From contig CASBWL010000051.1 of the NCBI GenBank assembly GCA_949130495.1, positions 313,501-377,500 of the forward strand: a stretch of DNA of 64,000 nt, written 5' to 3'. The DNA comes from Sambucus nigra. Lineage: Eukaryota; Streptophyta; Magnoliopsida; Dipsacales; Adoxaceae. Made by a program: the position numbers and the translations under genes. This document shows positions 11,640 to 22,579 of the stretch, piece after piece. Position 1 is the first letter of the stretch. Every line of letters begins with the position of its first letter. The notes beneath the pieces are model-generated. The model did not search any database and was not told where the DNA came from. It saw only the letters and a list, made by a program, of their open reading frames with translations.

Positions 11640-13340
11640 GTTTAAATATATTTTCTATTTTTTTTTTATTTTTGAAAATTCTTCTACATATTTTTAAATA
11701 ATTATTTCTATTTTAGTATGACCTCCAAATTGCTTTGTTTATTATTTTCCATACTAAAAAAAAAATCCGTATTTACCATAATTTAAATTTTTTCCAGTTT
11801 TGCTATAATTTTTTTCATTTCTTTTCCAACTGTTAATTTGTTTTCAGTTTTATTCAAACACTTGAAATATATATTTTCTCAAAACACTTCTTCATGTTTT
11901 AAACCAGTTTTTTAAGTTTCATTTTTTAAGCATATATTTGCTCTAGAAGATGTTTGACAAATGTGTAATAAGGTTCCATATACAAAAAACCCATTATAAA
12001 ATTTTCATTAAACATAATATCAATTGTCTTAATGTATATTTTAACTCAAAATGAGGAAGATCAAGAATTTCATTGAATTTAAAAGAGTCGTTGCACAAAA
12101 TATGACAAGTTTCGCCAAGTATTTGGCAAGTCTACGTATACCAGAGCTCTTCACCACGCTTCCACTCGATTGCCTCGTACGAAATATTTTATTATTCTTA
12201 TTGAGAATATTTTAGAACTATAAGTATATCATCAAGATTGTATGTATTTTACCAATTTGAAAAGCTTTGCTAAAACTGTTTCAGTGTTGAATACCAAAAA
12301 TACACGATATTACACCAAAATGCCCTCATATGCATGGCACCTCTCCAAATTTTGTTCCAAAAATATAACACCTTTGGTGTTCAAGGGTTATTTGACACAA
12401 TTTTGAAAGTAAGGGTTAAGCCCAGAAAATTAAATATTATATATTTAGATCCCATGCGGACCTTTACTTATGGCCCCTTACCATATTTTTTTTAACAAAA
12501 CATTTTTTTTTTGTAAAGATATTAAATTTTTAAGGGTACCATTCAAAAAATTATTTTAAAAAAATTGTTTTATATTTAAAAATAAAATCTTCGGAGTTTG
12601 AAGAAGCTTAAAAATCGGTAAATACTTGAACGGGGATTAAAGATATTGATTTGGAACGCTAAATGTGATGTCAATTGGCCTGTAGATCCACATCCAAAAT
12701 CAGCTATTTGTCTGTTGCATCAAATATGGATCCAATAAATTTTGATTGGGTCCAATTTCTCATAGCCTGGGACATGGGCATCTGTTCACACCGTCATAAT
12801 GGTTATGATGTTGGGTCCCATTCGGGGATACTATCATGACTTAGTTATGATATCTTGACCTGTTTACATTGTTCCATTGAGAATGGTAGTTCAATTGAGA
12901 TTGGACAAAACATTTTTTTCATTGGATCGAGAATAGTTCTCAATTTCCACAAAGTAAATCTCATATAACCTGCTGGGAATCAAGGCTTGATTTGATTGTT
13001 GGTGAATCAAATCAAGGCTTGATTCCATTTCTTGTTATTTTACTTAGTGTTACGGGATCACACGCATGTAGATATCAGAATGGGATTCTTGCGTAAAATC
13101 CGTCAATTTTGAATGTTGGTGTAGAATGACTATTAAACAGGTTCCCATTCGAAGCTACAATTACACATGGTTTCACAGGAGTTTCCCACGAAGCAGGAGT
13201 ATGTGGATCTCTGGGTAAAAACACATTTTCAGTTGATTCTTTTAAAAGTGCTTCAACCGTTTAAAATTAAAAAATATATATTTATTGGGTTTTTCGGACA
13301 AAAATCCGTACGGTGTATGAGGTCTCCCCATCCATATATA
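11640..13340. repeat. Diverged 3'-flank block of the small gene family
   Basis: No gene is visible. From about 12320 onward the sequence follows the 3' flanks of small gene copies G3 and G4. Examples are CATATGCATGGCACCT, compared with CATGTGCATGGTACCT near 54838 and 61334, and GGATCCAATAAATTTTGATT near 12727, compared with 55092 and 61719. The gene itself is not found next to it. The unit 2 copy is 37553-39190. Confidence 0.6.
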
Positions 13341-13356
13341 TATACTAGGGTATGCG

Positions 13357-13372
13357 CGTGCCTGAAGGCACG
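13357..13372 (-). other. Helitron 3' terminal hairpin
   Basis: CGTGCC-TGAA-GGCACG on the plus strand gives a perfect 6-bp stem. On the element strand, CGCATACC separates it from the terminal CTAG at 13348-13345. Confidence 0.65.
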
Positions 13373-14819
13373 ACGAAATTTTCCAAAGTACCTAATCGCA
13401 AAACGGCGACAATTTTTCAAAGTACGTAATAGCGAAACGCAAAAATTTCGAAGTGTAATTTTAAAACAAACAACAAATAGTCCAATAGCATTCAAATTGT
13501 CTAGATTCATCAAATAAATCCACATAAAAAATGAAATATACAATATTCATCAATCAAATTCACTATCTCAAAAAAGCAAAGTGTCGATTTAAAAAAAAAA
13601 TGGGCATAGTCTCCTTTGTTTATTGGACTATCCACCCTATTTAAGGGGTAACAACAAATCCAACAATAAAAAAAAATCCCAAATTCGGATATGGGACCTA
13701 GAAGGCCGGGAAAGGAGAATATGAATTTATTCTTTCTGTGGGACTTCCTCACACTGTATGTGCCGTGGTGTTTGACCACCATCTTGGATGAGGTGAGAGA
13801 AACCGAGCAGGCCTTTGCGGGAGCATCGGAGAGCATATTTTTGGAAACTCATTAGCTTATGGATTCGGTGCTACTACTGCTGTCTTCCCATCCTTCTTCC
13901 CACCTCTCGCCATTATCACAGTCTCCCTCTCAGTTTTCTGTATGATTTGACATACAATAAACATAATTTATCAGTTTCTCAAACAAAGAAACAATCACAT
14001 AAGGAAATATACAATCAGTAACATACGCAATGAACAAAAAGCATCACACCTGCCTTACATTAGTGAACAAAACTCAATACAACTGATTTCTCACCATTAA
14101 AATCATGGGAAGAATTCAATATCCTAGCATAAGGGTGGTGGTAATATGCACAATAAAATACTCACAGGCATGAGTATACCAATGTACACCAAAAGAAAAA
14201 AAAATTATACCAAAAAGAAAAAAGTTTTCTTTAATACATAAGGGTGGTGGTAATGACTAAACACCTAGAGCAACAACTATTTAAAACGTGAAAAGAAAGT
14301 GTTTCATATCCATTTCAGCAAGAGCAGTTCTTTCAAGCAGTTTTTTTCTCTCTATCTTCATTAAATCAATAGAAAGGTTTAACTCTTTTACATTCTTCTC
14401 AGCTCTAACAAATTGTGTCTCCTCACTTTGAAGTTGACCGAATGTATGACAAAATAAAAACCTTCTAGGGCCTCACTTAAGGAGGTCAGCTAACAATAAT
14501 TGCACCTGCCACAGCTGAGTAATACCCACTGCTAACTGGTTAATTAAAAATTTAGTTAAAATTTTCAAAATTAAAAACTAAGTTTCATGAAATTCATATA
14601 ATATCCATAACATTTATCATTCAATAAACTAACATAGAATCCACATAGTTTGGTCCACAATAAATCAATCAAGTAACACAACTCCAAAAAAGTAAATATA
14701 ACACCCTAAACATTAAATAGTGAGATCTTACATTCATCAGAATTCCAATTTTATGAACCTTCAAGCTAGTTGATTTTATAGAGTGTAATATGCAAACTTA
14801 ATATTTAGATCCTTCATAC

Positions 14820-14950
14820 CTGATTCAGGAGTTTCATAAGAATTCTCTGAACCTCTGTATCAGCTGTACCAGTTGCAATAACATCTCTTCATTTATAAAG
14901 ATGATTGTAGGAGCATTCTCTTTTGCGAGGTGAAAAACATCACGGACTAT
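14820..14950 (-). pseudogene. Captured fragment of 26S proteasome ATPase RPT3 (subunit 6B)
   Basis: On the minus strand this reads VRDVFHLAKENAPTIIFI, then after a small frame slip IATGTADTEVQRILMKLLNQ. It matches the region just before and after the Walker B motif of the 26S proteasome AAA-ATPase subunit RPT3 (family form [20 protein letters not shown]). The Walker B aspartate codon reads Asn. About ten residues after IATA are deleted, and the codon before VRD that should be Arg-Met is TGA-Ile. The piece ends with CAG|GTATGA, a good splice donor at 14819, so genomic DNA with introns was captured, not a processed copy. It cannot make a functional ATPase. Confidence 0.75.
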
Positions 14951-15068
14951 TCAAGGACCCCGTGTATCAGCTTGAACCATTACCATCACACCACCATCCA
15001 GTCTATATTACCCCAACTATAAAAACCCACGTAGTCCAACCGATGTATGTAGAGACATATCAGATCAA

Positions 15069-15158
15069 TTAAGTAGTAGCAACAGCTTCAGTGGGCTTTG
15101 ATTCTTTTGGCTTTGCTTGCTCTGCTTCGGCTGGTGCGGGTGCTAGTGCGTCTTCTAA
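15069..15158 (-). pseudogene. Captured last-exon-like fragment
   Basis: After an acceptor-like TTTATCTTAG near 15159-15168, the minus strand reads an Ala/Pro/Glu/Lys-rich tail including EDALAPAPAEAEQAKPKE and ending EAVATT before TAA at 15071-15069. The composition and the splice acceptor suggest the C-terminal exon of an unidentified cellular gene. I cannot assign the gene. Confidence 0.4.
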
Positions 15159-16407
15159 GATAAAGAAGCTATTATTAGATAAAACTCTTTATTCAGCTTA
15201 CAACAAAAGAAGCTACCATATTGAGATACCCACAGAATTTCTAAGAGAAAAAAATTGAATTGAGACATTGACACCTTGATTAACACAACCATGGTCCTCA
15301 CTTACTTAAAAACATAAGAAAACAGATTAGAGAAGGAAAAAATACATATATACAAAAAATACCTGTAGAAAATTCAAACATGTAGAGAGCACCCACATTT
15401 TCAGCATGTTTCTCCACACATATACCACGATAATTAAAGATATAGAGATATAGAGAGCACCCACATTCAAATATGTGAAACTATGTCTTAGTTAAAAAAA
15501 ATATTACACGATAATTAACGATATAGAGAGACGTATAATGGCTCTAGTCGTTTAATGGATGGTAGCATCACTTACATAGTGGTATAGTCTCGAAATAGGG
15601 GGAAATGGCATCTAAACAAAATTGTTTCAAAAAACATTTATTATTGAGATACTCAATTCAACACGACATAACAATATAGTAAGAAAATATATGGTGTTGT
15701 GGAACGAAAAAGGAAAGTAAATGTCAGTGAATCTTGCACAGCACAGGTCATGTCTGATTTCAAAACATTCAAATAACTAACAGCCACAACTATAATTCAT
15801 GACAAAATGAATCTTGGAAAAAGCTATAAGAAAAATGAAAATTAAGCTCGCTTGTACACTTACGTTTGTTCGAATCTTTAATTGGGTATTGATCTGAACT
15901 TTCACGGTTCAAGTGTGTGTATATAGTGTTTAACAATTTGGTTCGTGATATTTTTGTCTTGTATATCAACTATGCATGTTTCATGTTGCATCACTTTACA
16001 CGAATAGCAAAAATGATGAAGAAAAGAGAAGTTTGAAGACTTAACGAGCAGGAGCTTGGCTCCGACTCTGAAAGTGGCTTCGTCCTAACACTTTACACGA
16101 ATGTGCCGCAGAACTTTGTGTATCATGATGTAGATAAGGATTAGCCCCTTCTCAAAACATATACATAAAGCAACATGCTTGAATATATCTATTCAGGTCA
16201 TTCACACACACACACCCAAAAAAAAAATATTGGACTCATAATTTTCTAAACAAAAAGACAAAGACAACTGTGAGTTGAAAACTAACATAAGAAATACAAA
16301 AACAAAGTATAACGGATTTGACCCATAGATATCTGAGTCAGACACCATTATTTGATACAAATACTTATGTCTGACACATCAAGTTAACTCAAAGATCGAT
16401 GACATAC

Positions 16408-16560
16408 CTTTAATCCACGGGTGTCCTTGAAACTGTAATATGTCTGGCCAAAGTTCTCATTGTAGCCGAATTGGTTTCCGTTCAAAATTATGGTTGTTCC
16501 CCAATTTTGAGTAGGAATAACAGTTCTTGTCTCCACTGAAGTGAGACATGCGCAATCCAA
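16408..16560 (-). pseudogene. Captured exon-like fragment of unknown gene
   Basis: The minus strand is open through RTVIPTQNWGTTIILNG and then QFGYNENFGQTYYSFKDTRG, ending in AAG|GTATGT, a near-perfect plant splice donor at 16407. The sequence looks protein-like and not random, but I do not recognise the parent. It lies inside the Helitron-like element on the same strand as the proteasome fragment, as expected for serial gene capture. Confidence 0.45.
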
Positions 16561-16957
16561 ACAGTCTCAAAGATATAGGAAGTCCAACTTTTAGTAGCTT
16601 CGAAGCATGATTAAGTAGACGAGTTGAATGAGAATATATCCTCTTCATCCAAAATAACTCACTGTAATTATTTCCTCAACTTCACATACGTTTACAACAT
16701 CGATTGACAGAAAATGACCTTGGCATCAAAGTAGACGAACCTTGCATCATCTGCAATTTTGGACAAAATATAATCTTCAGAACATATAAATATTAAATCA
16801 ATTTGGACCATTAGTCCCCAACAATCAGTATGTACCATGTTTTGTAAACTAAAAAAAATAAGAAAACTAAACTAGTATCTATGATGTCAAAAACCGCCAT
16901 CGATCCAAATAGCTGCCGCTTTAAATCCTCTTGCATCGTAAACCAAATAGCTGCCAT

Positions 16958-16959
16958 AT

Positions 16960-17008
<49 letters not shown>

Positions 17009-17010
17009 GA
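16958..17010. repeat. (TA)n(GA)n microsatellite, unit 1
   Basis: A TA tract is followed by a GA tract. The homologous compound microsatellite in unit 2 is 39199-39257 and is uninterrupted. Confidence 0.9.
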
Positions 17011-18222
17011 TCAACTGAAAGATTGTCCAGGAATGTGAAGAAAAGGGAGTTGGGGCGAAATTGATGCATGTTTATCTCAATTAATGGGACAAGCAATAAA
17101 TTATCCCATTTTATTTTTGTTAGTTCATTTAATAGAATGGACAAACCAAAGCTTTTAGGCTTTACTACCGGCAAACGAAGGATTTAGATAATGCACAATG
17201 AAACACATATACGTAAAGCACTTAAACTGGACATAAAACAATTATATACTGAATAAACACGTAACGGTAACAAACAACGGTGAAGACAAAAAAGTATACT
17301 CGTGTCATAACGAGGCAGCTCAATTATAAGTGAAAACATACAATATGATGGTGTGGTGGATATTTTGAAATTTTTCATGTTATTGATAAAAAATCAATTC
17401 TTCAGCAAAATGATAACATGTACCATTGAATGGGCATGAATACTTAAAACCTTGGTATCGTTGTGCGATTAATTTTAAGGGAATCCCAATCTATTAATTC
17501 AATTAGCGAGTGCAATAACAAAGCAAGCCACCTAATTGTACCCATGTGGCTGTGTCCTTAGTGAGGTAGTGTATAGTGCCTCTGAGGAGAGGGGTAAGCC
17601 GTGGGAGTACAGGGGTGTGTTTTGTGTTTGAGAAATTGGTTTGGAGCCTAGAAACAACTCAAAACCAATTTGTTCGTTCGTGGGTGGGTATGTAGGCAAT
17701 TCACAATCCATGGATCATTTCATATTAAAATTATAATATACTAAAGAAAGAGTGGCAAAACCAACCTGAGGACCAACATTTTATTGATATAGGCCATTCT
17801 TATTTACCTCACAAAATAGACTTACATATCTCACAACATAGACGATAAAATCGGATCTTTCGGGACAGTACATTACCTTGTAAAAAAGTGAAAATATTGT
17901 GTGCACCAATTTTTTATAAGTTTTGTGTATCAGCTGCATTAGAATATGAGTACAAAAAAAATAATTGTACATCAGTGACTTTATTGTGCCGGCACATCAG
18001 TTTGGGTAACATTTCTCTTATAGTATTGAACAAATATAAATATATATACACACACACAATACATATTTGATGTAAAAACTTGACAAATGTACCAATATTG
18101 AAAAAAACGTAGTTACTTAGTTATGTTGCCAACATTAATTGGACTTTTGTCAATAGCAATAATGTCCCCAACATCTATTTGTATATCACCAAAACTTTCA
18201 GTGACACTAACATTTGAATTAA
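17011..18222. other. Unassigned duplicated sequence with a MITE arm
   Basis: No gene is visible. 17886-17975 resembles the arm of the foldback element at 11331-11606. A 10-bp inverted repeat (AAATTGGTTT / AAACCAATTT) lies at about 17635-17672. The unit 2 counterpart is 39258-40355. Confidence 0.5.
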
Positions 18223-20125
18223 TTTGTAAATTATTTGTTAATTTAAAAAATGTGTTTGTCTATGTAATAAATATTAGATGTATGCATTCAATTATATTTA
18301 GTGTTTAAATCGAATTAATTATACCTTTTATTCATGGAGTCTTATACCAAATATTCTTTTCTACCATTTTATTTTATTTATGTTAATATATTTTTACTCA
18401 TGGAGTCTTAAAGTAAATTTCAAGCTTTGACATAATTTGATTTAAATCAAATGAACTAAATTTTATTCATGCATTGGAACTGTAAACTAAACTGATAAGA
18501 CTATATCTAATAAATGTTATTTTTAGTTTAAAAATGAATTTGATAAACAAAATTTTAATTGGGAACCTTACGATTGAAGCTTTTGGAGTTACTGTTTTAC
18601 TACTGCGATGGAACTTTAATATATTCTTTTTTTCTTACTTTAATATTTTTTTCATCTAATCTATACTTTATTCTTTATTTTTTTACTTTTGGCTACTTTA
18701 ATCCATATGATGGTAATTTTAATATGATTTATTTTCACTCTTGTCCCATATTTATGACTTTGCACTCCTATTTTTTGACTTTAGAAGACTTTAGAATAAT
18801 TTTAAATAGTTTAATCGTCTTAAAATTTTATCAAAGTTCCAAGGAGCAATTATCTACGTATTTTTGTTTCTACGTTTTTTTTCCAGTGTTGTTTTATAAT
18901 TAATTGAATATTTGTTATCACGTGAACGGATATTTTCATAAGAAAATATATAATTATTAATTTAATAAATGATTATTTATTAATTAATTTAATTTCAAGG
19001 ATAAGTGAGCGTTGAGAAAGTTTTTGTGTTGCGCCAGTAAAAAGGAAAATGTAGAAAAAAAAATCATTTTAGGGGTTAATTCCAATTCGAACCTTTCTGT
19101 TTCAAAATTTTCAATTAGAGCCCTGAAACACAAATAGTGTTTCAACAACCTTGGAGCAAAAAATGAACGAATCTACAAAAGAAAAACCTACTGAATTGTT
19201 TACTATTGGCATATAAAGTCAGACATAGAGTAACTAAAGTCTTGCACTATAGTATATAAGATCCCCGGGATCCTAACTCATTTTCAATTTGCTTTGGATT
19301 GGATGTTTAAGATTAAATATGATACCAAACATTGTTATTCATTACCCAATGGCCCAATTACTCCGCGTGTTGGTCTTATGTAACACCACACACGAAGGGG
19401 CGTGTTGAAACTTAAAGTCTCACATGAGAACATAAAAATATTTTACCAGAGGGCCCTTTACAAATTATTCATCACATAAGGTATTTTGCTATTAATAATT
19501 AAAGTTCTTTATCACAAAAAACGAATGCAAGTTATTTATCACAAAAAAATATTTTGCTATTTTGTTCCCAAACCTTCGTTAACTACTTAAGAAAAAACAC
19601 CTCCCCACAAATTATAATAATGATTATGAAAATATTTTTGTGACAATTTCTTTTATTGCATGTTTTTACCATTCTCATTGACAAAATTATTAGTCTTTAA
19701 ATTTTGTTTAGGACAAATTATTATTTATGTTGTATCAAATTTAGTCCCCCTTTATTTCAGGAAATAGACCATTGCGAAAACATCTATTTTGTGAAGAATA
19801 CAAAGTATACCCTCAAAACATTACTCCATAACAAATATTGTATCCATTTGATGGGACATAGTTAATGGTTTGGCATAATTGTTAATCGATAAACCTCAAG
19901 AGAACCTGATACTACATGTAAACACGTCAGAATTAATTGTTAATGGGTAAAACCTAAAAACCATGATTATATATGCAGAGTTCGCAGTCCAAATTGAAAG
20001 ATAACATCATACATATTCTATGACATGATTGGTTTTCATTCACGCAAATGTTATATTCTTCTTGATTCGGCATTCATAGCTCCCTCTCTCCACCTCTCTT
20101 TATATATACATATTATGGACCATCC
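18223..20125. repeat. Diverged 5'-flank block of the small gene family (promoter without gene)
   Basis: The block is collinear with 262-2500, including GCCCAATTACTCCGCGTGTT, compared with GCCCATCTACTCCGCGTGTT near 1430. It runs through the promoter-like end (CTCTTTATATATACATATTA near 20095) and stops at GGACCATCCCC, just before the ATG would be expected. Foreign sequence begins there, so this promoter has lost its gene. The unit 2 copy is 40360-42190. Confidence 0.7.
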
Positions 20126-20315
20126 CCTTATTAGATAGTGCTAGAATAAGGAGTTAGAGAGAGCAAATAAAAGGTTTGTAAACTCCTTGTTTAATATTAC
20201 ACACAGAGTGATGCTTAGACTAGTTATTTTATACAAGACTTTCTACAACTTATATCTTGGCACCGGTGGAACTATTCAAATGATCGGAAAATCTCTTAGG
20301 AATGGAATCACGTGA

Positions 20316-20855
20316 AATGAGGATCTATCAAATCAGGTTCCACAAAACCAGGAAGGAGTTAGAGTTGTTGAGAATAATGATCAAATAGTTCAATATAATT
20401 CGGATGAGGTTGACTCAGCAGGGTTTGAAACAGAGTGTTTTAACTCTGATTCTCCAAATATTACGGGAAAAAATTTGGATAATATTCGTGGAAAATTAAG
20501 GAATAAAAAACAAGGCGACATTCATCACTTAATCCAACGTGATTCTATCGTGTTAATAGGAGATAAACTTGTTTTGCTCAATGATTTATTTGAAACTTCA
20601 TCATGTGATGAAGACTCCAAAAGTGATGAAGATTTGACTCCTTTAAAGAATATTAATAGAAGTGGCGAGTTATCCCAAGTTTATCCTATTGGCATTCATA
20701 TTCACGACAACCGTGGCATTGATTTATTCGCGGATCTCCCCAAACTTGATTCAGCATCTGCGGTGGATTCCGATCTTATTTCAAATGATGAAAATTCGAC
20801 TGCAAAAAATGACAATTGGAACGTCGTCCGTAAGCGAACGCGATATAGAAATTGA
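20316..20855 (+). CDS. Unassigned acidic ORF, unit 1
   Basis: The frame is open for 180 codons after a TGA at 20313-20315 and stops at 20853-20855. It has no clear start codon, so the real 5' end is missing or spliced. The protein is rich in Asp, Asn and Ser (EDSKSDEDLTPLKN; FADLPKLDSASAVDSDL) and ends NWNVVRKRTRYRN. That basic terminus after a tryptophan recalls the end of some plant LINE ORF1 proteins, but the similarity is weak and I do not assign it. A strong hairpin and AATAAA follow, and the copy replaces the gene expected after the promoter block at 18223-20125. The unit 2 copy (42379-42918) has about three differences over the last 381 bp and stays open. Confidence 0.4.
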   Translation, partial: NEDLSNQVPQNQEGVRVVENNDQIVQYNSDEVDSAGFETECFNSDSPNITGKNLDNIRGKLRNKKQGDIHHLIQRDSIVLIGDKLVLLNDLFETSSCDEDSKSDEDLTPLKNINRSGELSQVYPIGIHIHDNRGIDLFADLPKLDSASAVDSDLISNDENSTAKNDNWNVVRKRTRYRN

Positions 20856-20880
20856 ATGACCTAAATGCTTTTTAATTTGT

Positions 20881-20910
20881 CTCCAAGGGCGCTTGTACGT
20901 GCCCTTGGAG
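20881..20910 (+). other. Strong 3' hairpin after the unassigned ORF
   Basis: CTCCAAGGGC pairs perfectly with GCCCTTGGAG. Two more pairs (one G-U) leave a 6-base loop. It is followed by CTTTTTCTCTG and AATAAAATG. It could be a 3' structure recognised by a retroposon RT or a processing signal; neither is shown. The unit 2 copy (42944-42973) has one loop change and an intact stem. Confidence 0.5.
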
Positions 20911-20949
20911 AGGCTTTTTCTCTGTCTATTAATAAAATGTTATTTTCCT

Positions 20950-20952
<3 letters not shown>

Positions 20953-21043
<91 letters not shown>

Positions 21044-21053
21044 ATGCTATGCA
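20953..21053. repeat. (TA)n microsatellite
   Basis: About 100 bp of TA repeat directly follows the AATAAA region of the unassigned ORF. The unit 2 copy is shorter (43015-43084). Confidence 0.95.
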
Positions 21054-21510
21054 AAGGTTATAACTGTTGATCTCCACTAGGGCACTACATTATAACTTCC
21101 ACATTTTGCTGAATTCTGGAACTGCTCTATAGTTACATGTTTGCTCCTCCTATTATGAAACCCACGACTTAAGGTTTGGTAACTGCTTGCATGTGTCAGC
21201 TACTAGTTTGAGGAGGTGTTAACGCTCCCCCACAAGTGGATGGTGGTTAACGACTAACCATCAACTCGTCACGAAGAAAGCAGAATTTGGACCTAGGAAG
21301 ACATTTTGTAAACGTGTCAGGCGACGTGATCATGGTCACGGTAGGAGATGGGGGTGGTGTGACTGTGGTTAGAGGAGTGAGAGTAGTGCGGTGGGTGGGG
21401 GGAGTTAGGGGATGGTCTAAACCCACTGGTAGGGTGGTGAGCAGTATGATTACTAGATGGGGTGAGTTCGAGTGTGGAGAGCTTGTCATCATGACTGAAT
21501 TCATGGCTAA

Positions 21511-21645
21511 GGAGGAGAGAGTGGAAGTCCATGAAAGATGAAGAGAAGAAGCCTTACTTGGACAAAGTTGTTGAGCTTAGGGAAGAATTTAAGAAGAAGA
21601 CATTTGAGTCTCCCGAAGAACATGAAAATGAAGATGGAGGAGAAT
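21511..21645 (+). pseudogene. HMG-box (HMGB) gene fragment, unit 1
   Basis: The plus strand reads WKSMKDEEKKPYLDKVVELR followed by EEFKKKTFE and an acidic stretch with EHENEDGGE. This is the third-helix half of a plant HMGB DNA-binding box plus the start of the acidic tail. Upstream, GGAGGAGAGAGTGGAAG lacks one A compared with the expected Gly-Gly-Glu-Lys-Trp-Lys codons, a one-base deletion. The first two helices are absent. The fragment joins directly to antisense gypsy pol sequence at about 21646, so it is a captured or rearranged piece and not a gene. The unit 2 copy is 43552-43686. Confidence 0.65.
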
Positions 21646-22034
21646 CACACTCTTCTTCGCTGCTTCACTGGCTTGATTTCCTTGTTCACTTTGAGCTCAT
21701 GACAGCGAAAACTAAAGTCTATCCCTGGCATGTCTTCATAACTCCATGCAGAAGATTGTTTTCTCCGCCTTAGAAGTGCTACCAGTTCCTCTTTTAATGA
21801 TACATCCAATGATGCTTCAATTTGGGTTGTTCGTTCTGGGTGTTTGTCGTCCAGAATGATATTTTCTGTAGCTTCCATGACCTGTCCCTTCACGAGCTGA
21901 GACTCGTCTCTAGGGTCGAATGTTTCAATGTCTGCATCTTTTGTTTCATCCACTTGGTACGTAGTAGTCTTCTTCCTAGATTCTTCTCGTTCCTCATGTT
22001 CGGCAGACGAATAGTAGCATTCCCGAGCTACTTT
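21646..22034 (-). pseudogene. Stray gypsy pol fragment (between protease and RT), unit 1
   Basis: One open minus-strand frame reads KVARECYYSSAEHEE, then DPRDESQLVKGQVMEATENI and VNKEIKPVKQRRRV. It parallels the linker between protease and RT of the main gypsy element (48775-49150) but is clearly diverged, roughly 70 percent in protein, so it comes from another copy. It is embedded between the HMG-box fragment and the antisense ORF. Confidence 0.75.
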
Positions 22035-22304
22035 CTAGTCCTGGGTGTATTAAAACTAGAGCAGGGCCATTATTTATGGGATTATCTCGCTCCTGGGCTA
22101 CTAGACTTGCCTGTGCCACCTTATAAATTGGACATGGAATGGATCCCAGCTCGTGCCATTCCTCGGAGCTTAATTGCAAAATACCTCGGTGACTACAATC
22201 TTCATTCTCAGATCGAGGTATCTCGTCCCGAGCATCTACTGGACACACATTCTGTGGTGAACGTTAGGATGCTGAAGGACTTGAACTTCATTAACTCTCC
22301 TTAG
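22035..22304 (+). pseudogene. Antisense extra ORF of the Tat-like element (5'-truncated), unit 1
   Basis: The plus strand is open for 89 codons: LEQGHYLWDYLAPGLLDLP, MEWIPARAIPRSLIAKYL, ending LKDLNFINSP. It lies downstream of the minus-strand integrase and its tandem repeats, in opposite orientation to gag-pol. Tat-lineage gypsy elements often carry such an extra antisense ORF between pol and the 3' LTR, and position and orientation fit; the function is unknown. The upstream part is replaced by the stray pol fragment. A poly(A)-like region (TTTTAATGAAAG, about 22425) follows. Unit 2 (44076-44345) keeps the frame open. Confidence 0.45.
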
Positions 22305-22579
22305 ACTTTAAATGATCCTCCTGCTAGCAAGGAACCTATTACAAAAGCCGAGGGAAAAAAACAATAGAGTAGGGATCTCAATGTAATAGTTAGTACACAT
22401 ATGTAACTTGTAATTCATTTTGAATTTTAATGAAAGACTTTCATTTTCTGTTTGCAAATCTGTATTGCTATTGTCTTGTGCTTGTCATACACTTTATATT
22501 TGTGCTTACATAACAATATTGTGTGGTTCATCGACCAACTTAGTAATAAAGTAATGAGTATAAAAATGTATAAAAATTA

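Larger units (their letters stand above)
13345..16957 (-). mobile_element. Helitron-like element, non-autonomous, with captured exon fragments
   Basis: Read on the minus strand, the element ends with a 6-bp stem, 4-base loop hairpin (13372-13357), eight bases, then CTAG and a T. This is the classic Helitron 3' end inserted between A and T. The site is a (TA)n tract, and unit 2 keeps the uninterrupted tract (39199-39257), which is an empty site without target duplication, as expected for Helitrons. The 5' TC end cannot be fixed because the right border merges into (TA)n. No Rep/helicase coding sequence is present in about 3.6 kb. It carries exon-like fragments, including a proteasome ATPase piece. 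The alternative, a deletion in unit 2 between two TA tracts, is possible but does not explain the terminal hairpin. Confidence 0.7.

Noticed and set aside
17635..17672. Inverted repeat AAATTGGTTT/AAACCAATTT as a terminator or small RNA precursor
   Set aside because: The stem is 10 bp with a long loop, with no neighbouring transcription unit.
21247..21541. Thr/Pro-rich and Val/Gly-rich frames on both strands
   Set aside because: They are mirror readings of a GT-rich stretch with no domain, no sensible start context and no conservation beyond the duplication.
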